From Pseudomonadota bacterium (GTDB lineage: Bacteria; Pseudomonadota; Gammaproteobacteria; Xanthomonadales; SZUA-38), in assembly GCA_039033415.1 (NCBI GenBank), contig JBCCCR010000028.1, forward strand, positions 1-64,000: a stretch of DNA of 64,000 nt. The letters are read 5' to 3'. Within the stretch, counting starts at the first letter, position 1; every line of letters starts with the position of its first letter. This document shows, in pieces, positions 38,433-47,477 of this stretch. The notes under the pieces are model-generated. The model did no database searches. It had not been told where the DNA came from and worked only from the letters and a program-made list of their open reading frames with translations. The position numbers and the translations under genes are program-made.

Positions 38433-39861
38433 CAGCGTTTTCCAGCCCGAGGCGGGCACCAAAATCCCCCGGCGCCATGGCGCTGAGGTATGCAAACACC
38501 GTGTAGGCAGCGACATTTTGCGCCAGATCTTCTGGCTTGACCTTGTCCAGCGTGTCGTTGGCGGTGTGGTGATAATCGAAGTAATCGGTGCCGTCCTGAT
38601 GCAAGGTGGCAACCGCCATCCCGGCCTGGCGCATCGGAATCAGATCCGGTCCACCGCTGGCGATGTTGTCGCCCCGCACGATGCCGAGCGGCGCCAGCAC
38701 CTGCGACAGCTGATCGACCAGCCCGAGCGCAGAAGGCTTAACCCGGCTTGAAAAGCGATAGATAGGACCGGCACCAAAGTCGGATTCAGCGCCGATGATA
38801 TGCCGGTCCAATTCGTCAGCGTGCGCCTGCCGATACGCGCGCGCACCCCAAAGCCCCTGCTCTTCGTTGGCGTAGAGCACCACCCGGATCGTGCGCTGAG
38901 GCGCCATGTCGAGGCGGCCAATCAGGGCGCCGGCGGCCATGGTGATCGCACACCCGGCTCCGTCGTCGATCGCGCCGGTACCCAGATCCCAGGAATCCAA
39001 ATGTCCACCAATCACGACGTACTCGTCCGGTTTGGCGCTGCCGACAATGTCGCCGATAACGTTGTAAGAGGTGTAATCGCCGTCCCAGTAGCTGCCGAGC
39101 TCCAGCGCCACCTCCACCGGCTGACCGCGCTGAACCATGTTGACCAGGAGGTCAGCGTCGGGATTGGAAAGAGCCGCTGCCGGTATCCGTCGAACGTCCA
39201 GCGCGTAGGACATCAGACCGGTATGTGGAAGGCGGTCCTGATCGGTACCAATCGACCTGATCAGGATGGCGCTGGCGCCTTTTTTTGCGGCAGTCACCGC
39301 GCCGTTGCTGCGGGCCGCCACCGCCTGACCGTAACCCGCGCCGTCGCGAAAACGTTTCATGCGGTTGCTGATGAAGACAATCTGACCATCCAGGCTGTCG
39401 TCGGGCACCGCGGCGAGCTCCTGGAGCGTAGCGAAATGAGCGACCGGGGTGCGCAGCTCACCATCGGTGGCAATGCTACCGCCGAGGGCCGTGACTACCA
39501 GCGGCTGCGGAAAAGGCGCGACGACGCTCGCCGCTTCGCGACCCCGGCGCCACGCCGGGAACGTCACTGGCTCGAGCGTGACGCGGTCGAAACCGAGCTG
39601 TTCGAATTTCGCCTGGGCCCAGGCCACGGCTCTCGCATCCCCACTCGAGCCCGCCATTCGCGGACCGACCTCGGTGGTGAGGCTCTCGAGGATTTCGTAG
39701 GCCAGTCCGCTGTCTTGCGCCTCGTCGCGCAACAAGGCGGCTTGGGTCAGCGAGGTGTCATCGAGCAGGGATTGGCTGCCACCGGGTCCGGCTGCCGCCA
39801 GCAAAAGCCCCGGCAGCAAGATCGCTTTTAAGGTTGCGCGCAGCGGATCCAAACTCCTCAA
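38425..39861 (-). CDS. Secreted M28-family aminopeptidase
   Basis: A 478-residue exported peptidase with a signal-like N-terminus (residues about 10-30). A PA domain insert (about 120-240) precedes the M28 catalytic domain with its metal ligands: GGHLDSWD, GAIDDGAG, NEEQGLWG, AESDFG and DYHHTANDTLD. It resembles glutamate carboxypeptidase-like and aminopeptidase S/Q-type enzymes. The start is uncertain: TTG at 39861 overlaps the sufT stop, and an in-frame TTG at 39852 is an option. Overlaps with both neighbours suggest one transcript. Confidence 0.92.
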   Translation of the reverse strand: MRSLDPLRATLKAILLPGLLLAAAGPGGSQSLLDDTSLTQAALLRDEAQDSGLAYEILESLTTEVGPRMAGSSGDARAVAWAQAKFEQLGFDRVTLEPVTFPAWRRGREAASVVAPFPQPLVVTALGGSIATDGELRTPVAHFATLQELAAVPDDSLDGQIVFISNRMKRFRDGAGYGQAVAARSNGAVTAAKKGASAILIRSIGTDQDRLPHTGLMSYALDVRRIPAAALSNPDADLLVNMVQRGQPVEVALELGSYWDGDYTSYNVIGDIVGSAKPDEYVVIGGHLDSWDLGTGAIDDGAGCAITMAAGALIGRLDMAPQRTIRVVLYANEEQGLWGARAYRQAHADELDRHIIGAESDFGAGPIYRFSSRVKPSALGLVDQLSQVLAPLGIVRGDNIASGGPDLIPMRQAGMAVATLHQDGTDYFDYHHTANDTLDKVKPEDLAQNVAAYTVFAYLSAMAPGDFGARLGLENADD

Positions 39862-40409
39862 AACATCCCGACTTCGAGGCGTGCGGCCTCCGTCATCATG
39901 CTCTGGTTCCAGGGCGGATCAAAAACCAGCTCAACGTCAACCTCGCTCACCGTCGGAATGATGATCAGCTTACTGCGTACGTCGGCGACCAGGATATCGC
40001 CCATCCCGCAGCCCGGGGCGGTCAGCGTCATGTCCACTTCGATGCGGCGCTGACCATCGTCTTCTTTTTCGATGTCGCAGCGGTAGATCAGCCCAAGGTC
40101 GGCGATATTTACCGGGATCTCAGGGTCATAGCAGGTGCCGAGCTGGGTCCACACGAGCTCTTCGAAATCGTCATCGGACGCGTTTTCCGGCAGCGCCGGG
40201 CGCGGCAGCGGCTCCTTGCCGAGCGCGTCCGCATCTATCCCGTCAATCCGGAACAGATTGCCCTCGACAAACACCGTAAAGCTGCCGCCGAGCTGCTGCG
40301 TGATGTAACCCACGGTACCCGCCGGCAGCGTCACCTCATCACCCGCCGGGACGATGATGGCCGGGCAGTCGCGCTCCAGCTTGATCGGTTCGCTGTTGTG
40401 GCTGTACAT
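39858..40409 (-). CDS. sufT: Iron-sulfur cluster assembly protein SufT
   Basis: A 183-residue protein of the MIP18/DUF59 family, the form known as SufT. The C-terminal two thirds carry YDPEIPVNIADLGLIYRCDI and MTLTAPGCGMGDILVADVRS, with the conserved Cys, and VDVELVFDPPWNQSMMT. SufT helps mature iron-sulfur proteins under high demand. It has a promoter-like TATAAT about 27 bp upstream and is followed directly by the two peptidases, an unexpected pairing. Confidence 0.93.
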   Translation of the reverse strand: MYSHNSEPIKLERDCPAIIVPAGDEVTLPAGTVGYITQQLGGSFTVFVEGNLFRIDGIDADALGKEPLPRPALPENASDDDFEELVWTQLGTCYDPEIPVNIADLGLIYRCDIEKEDDGQRRIEVDMTLTAPGCGMGDILVADVRSKLIIIPTVSEVDVELVFDPPWNQSMMTEAARLEVGMF

Positions 40410-40435
40410 GTCGCTACCGCTAGTTAGGGCCGCAT

Positions 40436-40465
40436 ATTATAGAGTCCCGGGGAGCATGGGTGCCA
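40436..40465 (-). promoter_or_regulatory. sufT promoter candidate
   Basis: Minus strand TGGCAC (40460-40465), 18 nt, TATAAT (40436-40441). The consensus -10 and a leader of about 20 nt to the sufT ATG support it; the -35 is poor. The rest of the 344-bp gap to the plus-strand gene at 40754 shows no gene or recognisable structured RNA. Confidence 0.5.
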
Positions 40466-40753
40466 GCCTGCAAGCCATTGAAATTCCCATGCTTTTCCCG
40501 AAGGTCAACTTCGATCGAAGCGACCGAGCCGGGACATCCTCTAAGTCGTTGATTACCGGCCTCCACCTTTTGACACTGGCGCCGGTGCGCAGGTCTAGCC
40601 AAGATGCGCCTAACGCGGGTTAAACCTTCACCCGAGGCCGGCCATCCAATACAGGTTACCGGCGCCTTGCCTCAGGGCCCTGTGGCTACGCGCTGAAATG
40701 CAATGAACCGGTCCAGCAGGACAGAGGTCCTGTCGGACACCAGGGAGACAACG

Positions 40754-41593
40754 ATGAGAGTATTGATTGCTGTGGGCCTTCTGGTCACCGCCACCGTTCA
40801 GGCTGAGGACTACTGCGAGTTTCGAAAGTCGCTGGATGTGGCGGTGCCAGCTGCTGCCCTGACGACCCTCGATCTGACCGCCGGCGCGGGAAATCTGGAA
40901 ATCAACGGACAGGCCGGCGCTGACGAGGTGACCGTGATCGCTACCGCCTGCGCCTCCAGTCAGAGAATTCTGGATGGTCTGAGCCTGGACCAGCGAATCA
41001 GCTCGGACACGCTGCGGCTCGAAACCCGCGAGAGCGATGGCTTGGGCTGGGGAATCGGCAATCGCTATGCGGGGATCACCCTGGACATCGTTGTGCCGGA
41101 ACGCTTTGCCGTGGTGGTGGACGACTGCAGTGGTGCTTCCGTGATTCGTGGCGTTGCTTCGGTGGACGTCGAGGACGGTTCCGGCAACCTTGAGATTGCC
41201 AACATCGGCGGTGACGTCACCGTCGATGACAACTCGGGCAGCCTGAGCATCCGCGATGCGCTCGGGCGAGTTTACCTGCGAGACGGTTCCGGCGGCATCA
41301 AGATCGTCAACGTGGAGCAGGACGTCTTTATTGAAGAAGACGGCTCCGGCAGCATCGAAATCCGCGACGTAGGGCTGGACGTCGTCGTGGAGGAAGACGG
41401 TTCCGGCAGTATTGAGGTCAGCCAGGTCGGCGGCGACGTGCGGATTGACCGGGATGGCTCCGGCGGCATTCGGGTCGCGGACGTCGAGGGCAGCCTGACC
41501 GTCGACCGGGACGGCAACGGTGGTATCACCCACCGCAACGTAGCAGGCAACGTGTCGATCCCGGAAACGCGCAAAAACCGCAAGCGTATGTAG
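40754..41593 (+). CDS. Exported DUF4097-like beta-helix protein
   Basis: A 279-residue protein with a short signal peptide (MRVLIAVGLLVTATVQAED). The rest looks like a parallel beta-helix of about 20-residue rungs. A D-G-S-G turn recurs at least six times, for example EEDGSGSIEIRDVGLDVVVE and DRDGSGGIRVADVEGSLTVD. This resembles putative adhesin/DUF4097 beta-strand proteins. Two cysteines (in EDYCEF and ACASSQ) and one in DDCSGAS may pair. No enzyme motif is visible. The ATG at 40754 has a purine-rich AGGGAGAC upstream. A minus-strand reading frame across this gene is a shadow of the repeat. Confidence 0.78.
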   Translation: MRVLIAVGLLVTATVQAEDYCEFRKSLDVAVPAAALTTLDLTAGAGNLEINGQAGADEVTVIATACASSQRILDGLSLDQRISSDTLRLETRESDGLGWGIGNRYAGITLDIVVPERFAVVVDDCSGASVIRGVASVDVEDGSGNLEIANIGGDVTVDDNSGSLSIRDALGRVYLRDGSGGIKIVNVEQDVFIEEDGSGSIEIRDVGLDVVVEEDGSGSIEVSQVGGDVRIDRDGSGGIRVADVEGSLTVDRDGNGGITHRNVAGNVSIPETRKNRKRM

Positions 41594-41682
41594 CGAGGTT
41601 CGCCGCAGCGGCGAGCGCCTCGGCGACCGCGCCGAGGCACGTCGCTGGCGGGTGTAACCGATTCTGCTAAAGTGCCGCTCGA

Positions 41683-42846
41683 TTGACGCGGCAATTCGCT
41701 GCGTCGGCAGCGGATCCGCACGTGCATACCGAGCCAGGCACCACACCCAAAAACCCATCGCAAAACAACCGCCGAGGTTCCTGGCTGAAAGGCGTCTCGC
41801 TCGCGGTTTTGATCGCAGCCTTGAGCTTTGTCGGGGCCGGGGCGCTGGATGCCGGCTGGCTGGGGCTGGAGGTTTCACCGTTCAGCCCCGTGATCCTCGC
41901 GATCGTGTTCGGCGCCTTGATCGCCAACCTGGGCCTTGCACCGGAAGCCTGGCGCTGCGGCTTTGCCTTTTGCAGCAAATTCCTGCTCCAGGCCGGAATT
42001 GTGGCCCTCGGCTTTCGGCTCAGCTTGACCAGCGCAGGCAGCATCGGCCTGGAGGCGCTGCCGCTGGTGCTGACCTGCATCACCACGGCGCTGCTGATCG
42101 TTACGGTATCGGGACGGCTGATGGGACTGCCGGGCAGACTCACCGGCCTGATTGCGGTCGGCACCAGCATCTGTGGCTGCACCGCGATCGTAGCGCTGGC
42201 GCCGCTGATCAGGGCCAAAGACGAAGAGGTGAGCTACGGAATCGCCGTGGTCGCCCTCTTTGGCATGCTGGCGATGCTCGGCTATCCCTGGCTGGCACAC
42301 TGGCTTTTTGCCGATCAGTCACAGCTGGCCGGTTTCTTTCTGGGTACCGCCATTCACGACACGGCGCAGGTCGCAGGCGCGGCGCTCATCTACGCCGACC
42401 AGTTTCTGGCGCCTGAAGCCCTGGACGTGGCGACCGTCACCAAGCTTGTGCGCAATCTGATGATGGTGCTGCTGCTGCCGCTGATGGCGCTGCTGTACCG
42501 GACTCAAGCATCGACGGACGCCAGGCGCGGCTTGACCTTCAGCCTGCTGCCGCCTTTCATCCTGGCGTTTGTCGGCATGAGCGCGCTGCGCAGCTGGGGT
42601 GACATGACCCTGAGCGAAAGCCAGGCGGCGCTGGGCATGCTGGACGCCGGTGCCTGGCAACAGGTGATCTCGGTCCTCAGCACGGCCGCCAAGTGGCTGC
42701 TCGCCATCGCTATGGCGGCGGTGGGGCTCACAACGCGTTTTTCTGTCCTCCGCGAGCTGGGACTGAAGCCTTTTATGCTGGGCCTGACCGCCGCCGCGGC
42801 GGTCGGTCTAACCAGCCTGATGTGGCTAAAGTGGTTCTCGGCGTAG
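41683..42846 (+). CDS. YeiH-family putative sulfate/anion exporter (UPF0324)
   Basis: A 387-residue membrane protein with about ten transmembrane helices. It has the YeiH/UPF0324 core: SPVILAIVFGALIANLG, LLQAGIVALGFRLSL, GTSICGCTAIVALAPLIRAK and IHDTAQVAGAALIYAD. Homologues are labelled putative sulfate exporters, without firm proof. The frame opens with TTG at 41683; a GTG at 41722 is another possibility, and the first 30 residues are hydrophilic. Confidence 0.88.
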   Translation: MTRQFAASAADPHVHTEPGTTPKNPSQNNRRGSWLKGVSLAVLIAALSFVGAGALDAGWLGLEVSPFSPVILAIVFGALIANLGLAPEAWRCGFAFCSKFLLQAGIVALGFRLSLTSAGSIGLEALPLVLTCITTALLIVTVSGRLMGLPGRLTGLIAVGTSICGCTAIVALAPLIRAKDEEVSYGIAVVALFGMLAMLGYPWLAHWLFADQSQLAGFFLGTAIHDTAQVAGAALIYADQFLAPEALDVATVTKLVRNLMMVLLLPLMALLYRTQASTDARRGLTFSLLPPFILAFVGMSALRSWGDMTLSESQAALGMLDAGAWQQVISVLSTAAKWLLAIAMAAVGLTTRFSVLRELGLKPFMLGLTAAAAVGLTSLMWLKWFSA

Positions 42847-42886
42847 CCGCGCCTTCGACCGGTTGCTGGCCGAGGCGTGAGGCAGG

Positions 42887-44227
42887 TCAAAGGCTTTCGA
42901 AGCTGTCTTTGAACAAGCCGTCTTCGTACTCAAAGAAGAACGCTTTTCCGATACGACTTCCGGCATCGGTACGTTCGAAGGTGTCATCAGCGATGACCGC
43001 CACGGTCCGTGTTCCGCTTACCCCAAGCCCAATGCTATGCCCAAAATTCCGGAACAACTCGGGCTCTTGATCGTTGGTGTCAGCGGTTTGGAAAGACTGA
43101 CGCAGGGGCCACTGATCGCCAAATCGTTCATACAGCCACGCCCCACCGCTGACCGACGACCCAGGCCCATCTCCGACCAGCATCAGTCGACCTTCGATCT
43201 GTATGTTGCCGCCAAAGCCGGCTACGGCCGGATTTGGAAGGACTTCGTCGACTAGTCCCCAGGAGTCGAGACCGTCGGAGTTCTGCTCATAGACATAAAC
43301 CGCTCGGTCATTGCTGGTCGCGGGCGTCAGGTCGCCGGCCGGACCGGCGACGGCAGCTACGCCGTCGCCCAGCTCTACGTCGTCTCCAAAGAAGCCGCTG
43401 CTAGACGGTATGGGATTCAGAAATGTGCGTCTGAGCCCCCAGTTATTCGGACCGCCCAGGTTCCGTTCAAATAGCCAGGCTTGTCCGACCCCGGTAAACG
43501 TTCCATCACTAAAGCCGCCCGCACCTACCAGAAGACGCTCACCCCGAAGTGAAACCCGGGTCCCGAACCCCCCGCCCTCACGATCCATGATCGGAGGCAG
43601 GATAACGGTGATCTCCCCCCAGTTGTTGGGTCCACCTGCGTCGCGCTCATGAATCGCAACCTCGCCCATACCATTGATGAACGGGTCACCGACAAAATCG
43701 GTTTCCGACCTGCCAACCGCCAACAAGTCTCCTGATATCGAAACGTCACTTGATGCGCCACCTCGGCTTAGGTCCACCACATCCAGCGGCTCAGCCAACC
43801 GTCCCCATAAGCCCCAGTTGTCACTGCCGCCTCGATCACGTTCGTACAGAAAGGGCCGGCAGCCCGTGCTGGCAACCAGCCAGTCCGCATTCAGCGACAT
43901 GCGCCCACCGGCAAGGCAGAAGCTGACGTCCGCGGGCAGGGTGAGGGCCTTGACCAGATCCCATGGACGCCCGGTGTCGGACGCACGAAACAAGCTAAGC
44001 TGGCCTATCCTATTGTTGGCAAAAGGCGCGCTGATCATCGCCCACTCGCCGTCCGTCTCCACCGCTCGGCCAAATCGGCCGCCGATATCGGGCTCCGTCG
44101 GCGCTACGTCGTCCCAACGGTAGGCGTCCACAACTTCCAGTGGCGGCGCCGTCACCAATATGCCGCCGGCGGTGGCGAGTAGAACAATCAGGAGGCCTGT
44201 GCTTAACGCGAGCATCTTTTTGATCAT
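42887..44227 (-). CDS. Secreted repeat protein, beta-propeller-like
   Basis: A 446-residue protein with a clear N-terminal hydrophobic signal (MIKKMLALSTGLLIVLLATA). A motif of the form (Y/H/F)ER-(D/N)-x-GG-x-(D/N)NWG appears three times (YERDRGGSDNWG, HERDAGGPNNWG, FERNLGGPNNWG), with YEQNSDGLDSWG as a fourth. Blocks such as GFGTRVSLRGERLLVGA separate the copies. This resembles FG-GAP/integrin-alpha propeller blades. It ends FKDSFESL, similar to short C-terminal tails on other secreted proteins of related bacteria as I recall, possibly a sorting signal. Function unknown. Divergent from the Ser/Thr kinase-sigma pair. Confidence 0.75.
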   Translation of the reverse strand: MIKKMLALSTGLLIVLLATAGGILVTAPPLEVVDAYRWDDVAPTEPDIGGRFGRAVETDGEWAMISAPFANNRIGQLSLFRASDTGRPWDLVKALTLPADVSFCLAGGRMSLNADWLVASTGCRPFLYERDRGGSDNWGLWGRLAEPLDVVDLSRGGASSDVSISGDLLAVGRSETDFVGDPFINGMGEVAIHERDAGGPNNWGEITVILPPIMDREGGGFGTRVSLRGERLLVGAGGFSDGTFTGVGQAWLFERNLGGPNNWGLRRTFLNPIPSSSGFFGDDVELGDGVAAVAGPAGDLTPATSNDRAVYVYEQNSDGLDSWGLVDEVLPNPAVAGFGGNIQIEGRLMLVGDGPGSSVSGGAWLYERFGDQWPLRQSFQTADTNDQEPELFRNFGHSIGLGVSGTRTVAVIADDTFERTDAGSRIGKAFFFEYEDGLFKDSFESL

Positions 44228-44345
44228 GCTTTACACTCAATTTTTGCCAATGCTGCCCTCTGAGTCGAAATTCGGACGGCAAACCGATCAAGTTTATGAG
44301 TGACGCAGTCTTGGGTACCTGGCGCGGCCTGGATTTCTCGGGACC

Positions 44346-46898
44346 ATGAGTGCCAAAAAAGAAGAACCTTATGCGTGGTCGGAGGTGGCCCATCTCCTCG
44401 ACCAGGCCTTTGCTGTGCCAGAGCCCCAGCGTCGCGACTGGCTCGAGCAAAGCTGCCGGGGTAAGCCGGAACTCAGGGCCGAACTAGAATCGCTGCTGGC
44501 CGCCGATAGCGCTGCACAGGCCCTGTTTGGTGATGGCGGGTCACTGGGGAACGAGGAGGGCCCCGAACTCAACGTGTCCCTGGTCGGATCCAGGATCGGA
44601 CCCTACGAGCTGCTCAAGCCAATTGGCCAGGGCGGCATGGGACAGGTATTCCTTGCCAAGCGCGCGACCGGCGATTTTGAACAGCGCGTCGCCATCAAGC
44701 TACTTTCCCTGCAGCTTGACGAAGATGCCCGCCGTCGGTTTCATAGCGAATGTGAGCATCTGGCCCGCCTGGATCATCCCCATATCGTGGGCCTGCTTGC
44801 CGCCGGTACGTCCCAAGCCGGCGTCAGCTATCTGGTTCTTCAGCTGGTAGAGGGCGATACGCTAGACCGCTGGTCCGCCGAGAGTGGTGCCACGCTAAGG
44901 CAGCGAATGCGCCTCTTCAGCCAGCTCTGCGACGCCGTCAATCACGCGCACCAAAATCTCGTCATTCATCGAGATATCAAACCGGCCAATGTTTTGGTCG
45001 CCTCGGATCCCGATCGCCGCGCCCATGGCAAATTACTGGACTTTGGCATCAGTCGACACCTGGATGACGACCACACCGCCACATCGTCGCTGATGACCCC
45101 ACGCTTTGCCGCGCCGGAGCAGCTGCAGGGTCACCCCATCACAACCCAGACTGACGTTTATGGACTGGGCGTTGTGTTGCATGTGCTGCTCACGGGGCTC
45201 GCCCCCTATGAAGACGACAACCTCTCCCTGACGGCGCTCGCCGCCCGGTCTCGTCGGCGCGAACCGCTGGCACCCAGCAACCTCCATGAAAACGAGGTCA
45301 CCCCGCTACCTCGGCGACGCCTTCGCGGAGACCTCGATGCGATGGTGTTGAAGTGCCTCCAAACCAACCCTGAAGATCGCTATGAATCAGCGCTGGCGTT
45401 ACGAGATGATGTAGGTGCCTGGCTGGAGGGCCGGGAACTCAAAGCACGACGGCCCAGTTTGCTTCGCCGACTAATGCGCGGGGCACAGCGAAACCGGTGG
45501 CGAACGGGGGGAGCCGCTGTGGCGTTGTTACTGACCGCCGGCGCCGCGAACTATCACTGGCAAACGCTGAACGCCGAGCGCGACGAAGCGATCGCTACTC
45601 GAGACTTCCTGGTCAACCTTGTGTCGGATACCGACCCCTTCCGGCGGAGCGCCGACGACGCGCTGGTAATGCCCCTCTCGGAGTTTTATGTGGCGGGTTT
45701 GGGAGCACTCGAAAACAGCTCGATGTCGCCGCAAGGTCAGGCCATGCTGGCGATTGCGTTTTCTCAGGGACTTCGATCAATCGACGCCACCGAGGAAGCG
45801 CTGGAGGCCGCTGAGAAAGCGGTCAGCTGGACCGACCCTCACGAGGTCGAGGCATTCCTCCGGTCGAAACAACAGCAGGCCCTGGCGCTAACCAGTCTCC
45901 GGCGCTTTGACGAAGCAGAGGCGGTCTTTCGGGAACTCCTGTCGCACATTGGAACCGCCGTGCCTGAAAACAGCGTTTGGGCGGCGAGCTTGCTTTTGCA
46001 GTACGCCGATTGTCTGCTCAACGCTGGTGAAGTAGCCGAATCACTCAACTTGACTGATCGTGCCTGGGCCCAGCTGCCCGGAGATAAATCCAGCGAAGAA
46101 GTGAGAAGCCATGCACTATCAGCGCTGATGCAGCAGGCGGCGGCAAGGTCGCGGCTGGGTCTGCACGCTGCAGCTCGCGAAAGCAGCGATCAACACATCG
46201 AGCTGGCCCGGGCTTGGCATGGGGAAGACCACATCGAGTACGTGCGTGCCTTGGGCCAGGCGGTCACCGTGCGTCAAGATGGGTCGCAAAACGCGTTTGC
46301 CGAGCAGGCCTTTCGCGCCGCAGAACGAGTGCTTGGATCGAACCATTCAGAAACCCTGACCATGCACAACAACTACGCGCTGAGGCTCGCCTGGCAGGAT
46401 CGCAACGAGGAGGCAGTCGAGCAATTCAAGAGCCTGATTGCGATTCGACAGCAAGCGGGCCTGGCCGTGGGAGATCCGCATCAGAACATGGCTGCTTCAC
46501 TGCGCAGCCTGAATCGGCTTGACGAGGCTTGGCAACAGACCGAGCTCGCGCGGGACGTCTACGCAAAAAACCTAGGCGACAAGCACTGGCGGCTGGCGAT
46601 GCCCCTGCTTACCCAGGCTGACATCGCCCTGGCACAACAAAGGCCTGCGTTGGCCTTTGAGCGGGCTGCCGAAGCCGCGAGGCTGCTCGATCAGACACTG
46701 GGTAAAGATCACTACGCTGCACGCGTTGCTCGGGTCATCGCCATGGCCGCCCGGGAAAACCTCAAGCTTTGCACGCCTCCCGATTTGCTGCTGTCGGGCA
46801 GCGATCTCAGCGAAACCGAAGATGCGCTCCAGACCCAGGGGCGGGCAAATTTTCTCGCCTATCTGGTTCGCGGTTCTCTGGCTCACCCATGTCGATAA
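44346..46898 (+). CDS. Membrane serine/threonine protein kinase with TPR-like region
   Basis: An 850-residue Hanks-type kinase. After a 75-residue N-terminal helical segment, the kinase domain (about 85-355) has IGQGGMGQVFLAKR, Lys118 in VAIKLL, catalytic HRDIKPANVL (Asp210), DFGIS (Asp232) and an APE-like APEQ. A transmembrane helix near residues 385-400 is followed by an alpha-helical region with repeated TPR-like segments (ETLTMHNNYALRLAWQDRNE). It overlaps the following ECF sigma gene by 10 bp. In Vibrio EcfP/PknT such a kinase activates its sigma by phosphorylation; the same may apply here. Confidence 0.92.
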   Translation: MSAKKEEPYAWSEVAHLLDQAFAVPEPQRRDWLEQSCRGKPELRAELESLLAADSAAQALFGDGGSLGNEEGPELNVSLVGSRIGPYELLKPIGQGGMGQVFLAKRATGDFEQRVAIKLLSLQLDEDARRRFHSECEHLARLDHPHIVGLLAAGTSQAGVSYLVLQLVEGDTLDRWSAESGATLRQRMRLFSQLCDAVNHAHQNLVIHRDIKPANVLVASDPDRRAHGKLLDFGISRHLDDDHTATSSLMTPRFAAPEQLQGHPITTQTDVYGLGVVLHVLLTGLAPYEDDNLSLTALAARSRRREPLAPSNLHENEVTPLPRRRLRGDLDAMVLKCLQTNPEDRYESALALRDDVGAWLEGRELKARRPSLLRRLMRGAQRNRWRTGGAAVALLLTAGAANYHWQTLNAERDEAIATRDFLVNLVSDTDPFRRSADDALVMPLSEFYVAGLGALENSSMSPQGQAMLAIAFSQGLRSIDATEEALEAAEKAVSWTDPHEVEAFLRSKQQQALALTSLRRFDEAEAVFRELLSHIGTAVPENSVWAASLLLQYADCLLNAGEVAESLNLTDRAWAQLPGDKSSEEVRSHALSALMQQAAARSRLGLHAAARESSDQHIELARAWHGEDHIEYVRALGQAVTVRQDGSQNAFAEQAFRAAERVLGSNHSETLTMHNNYALRLAWQDRNEEAVEQFKSLIAIRQQAGLAVGDPHQNMAASLRSLNRLDEAWQQTELARDVYAKNLGDKHWRLAMPLLTQADIALAQQRPALAFERAAEAARLLDQTLGKDHYAARVARVIAMAARENLKLCTPPDLLLSGSDLSETEDALQTQGRANFLAYLVRGSLAHPCR

Positions 46899-47458
46899 AT
46901 CCAGACCAGCTCCAGAAGGTCTTTGAGACCGTCGCGCTGGAACGGACCGGATCCCACGGACAGCGAGACGCGCTGATTTATCAAGATCTTAAGCTTATTG
47001 CTAGGCGTGTGAGCGGAAGGGTTCAACCCGGAGCCACGCTCGCCACAACAGCACTGCTCCACGAGGCCTGGGAACGTCTTGCTGGCACCGACCTTTCAGC
47101 GATTCATCAACGACGGCAATTTCTTTCGCTCGCGGCGACGATTATGCACCGGGTTGCCGTCGATCATGTGCGCAAGCGTGTCAGCCGAAAACGAGGCGGC
47201 CACGCGTCGAAGATCTCGCTGGACCTGGCCTGGCAGCAGGCGAGTGCCGGTGACCCAGATGAACTTCTCCTGCAGCTGCACGAAGGGCTGACCGAACTAA
47301 AGAAGCTGGCACCCGATCTTGCGGAGCTCACGGAGCAGCTGTTTTTTGTCGGCATGACGCAAAAAGAGGTCGCCGAACTCAGGGGCGTGTCCGAGATCAC
47401 CGTGCGACGAGAATGGCGGAAGGCCAGGGCGTGGCTTTACCGCGAGCTGAGTAACTAG
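46889..47458 (+). CDS. ECF sigma factor of the kinase-linked type
   Basis: A 189-residue sigma-70-family regulator of the ECF group whose members sit beside Ser/Thr kinases (ECF43-like). Region 2 reads GATLATTALLHEAWERL, where classical ECF sigmas carry the acidic D-A-E-D patch; the threonines there are candidate phosphosites. Region 4 is LFFVGMTQKEVAELRGVSEI with a helix-turn-helix, then EWRKARAWLYREL. The ATG at 46889 overlaps the kinase end; an earlier in-frame start lies inside the kinase gene and is rejected. No anti-sigma gene is adjacent, as expected if phosphorylation is the switch. Confidence 0.9.
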   Translation: MSINPDQLQKVFETVALERTGSHGQRDALIYQDLKLIARRVSGRVQPGATLATTALLHEAWERLAGTDLSAIHQRRQFLSLAATIMHRVAVDHVRKRVSRKRGGHASKISLDLAWQQASAGDPDELLLQLHEGLTELKKLAPDLAELTEQLFFVGMTQKEVAELRGVSEITVRREWRKARAWLYRELSN

Positions 47459-47477
47459 CGAGCTACCCTTCACCGCC

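Noticed and set aside
40628-41878. A 416-residue minus-strand open frame
   Set aside because: It lies opposite the DGSG-repeat gene and reflects the codon bias of that gene; it has no ribosome-binding site or recognisable domain, while the plus-strand frame has a signal peptide and regular repeats.
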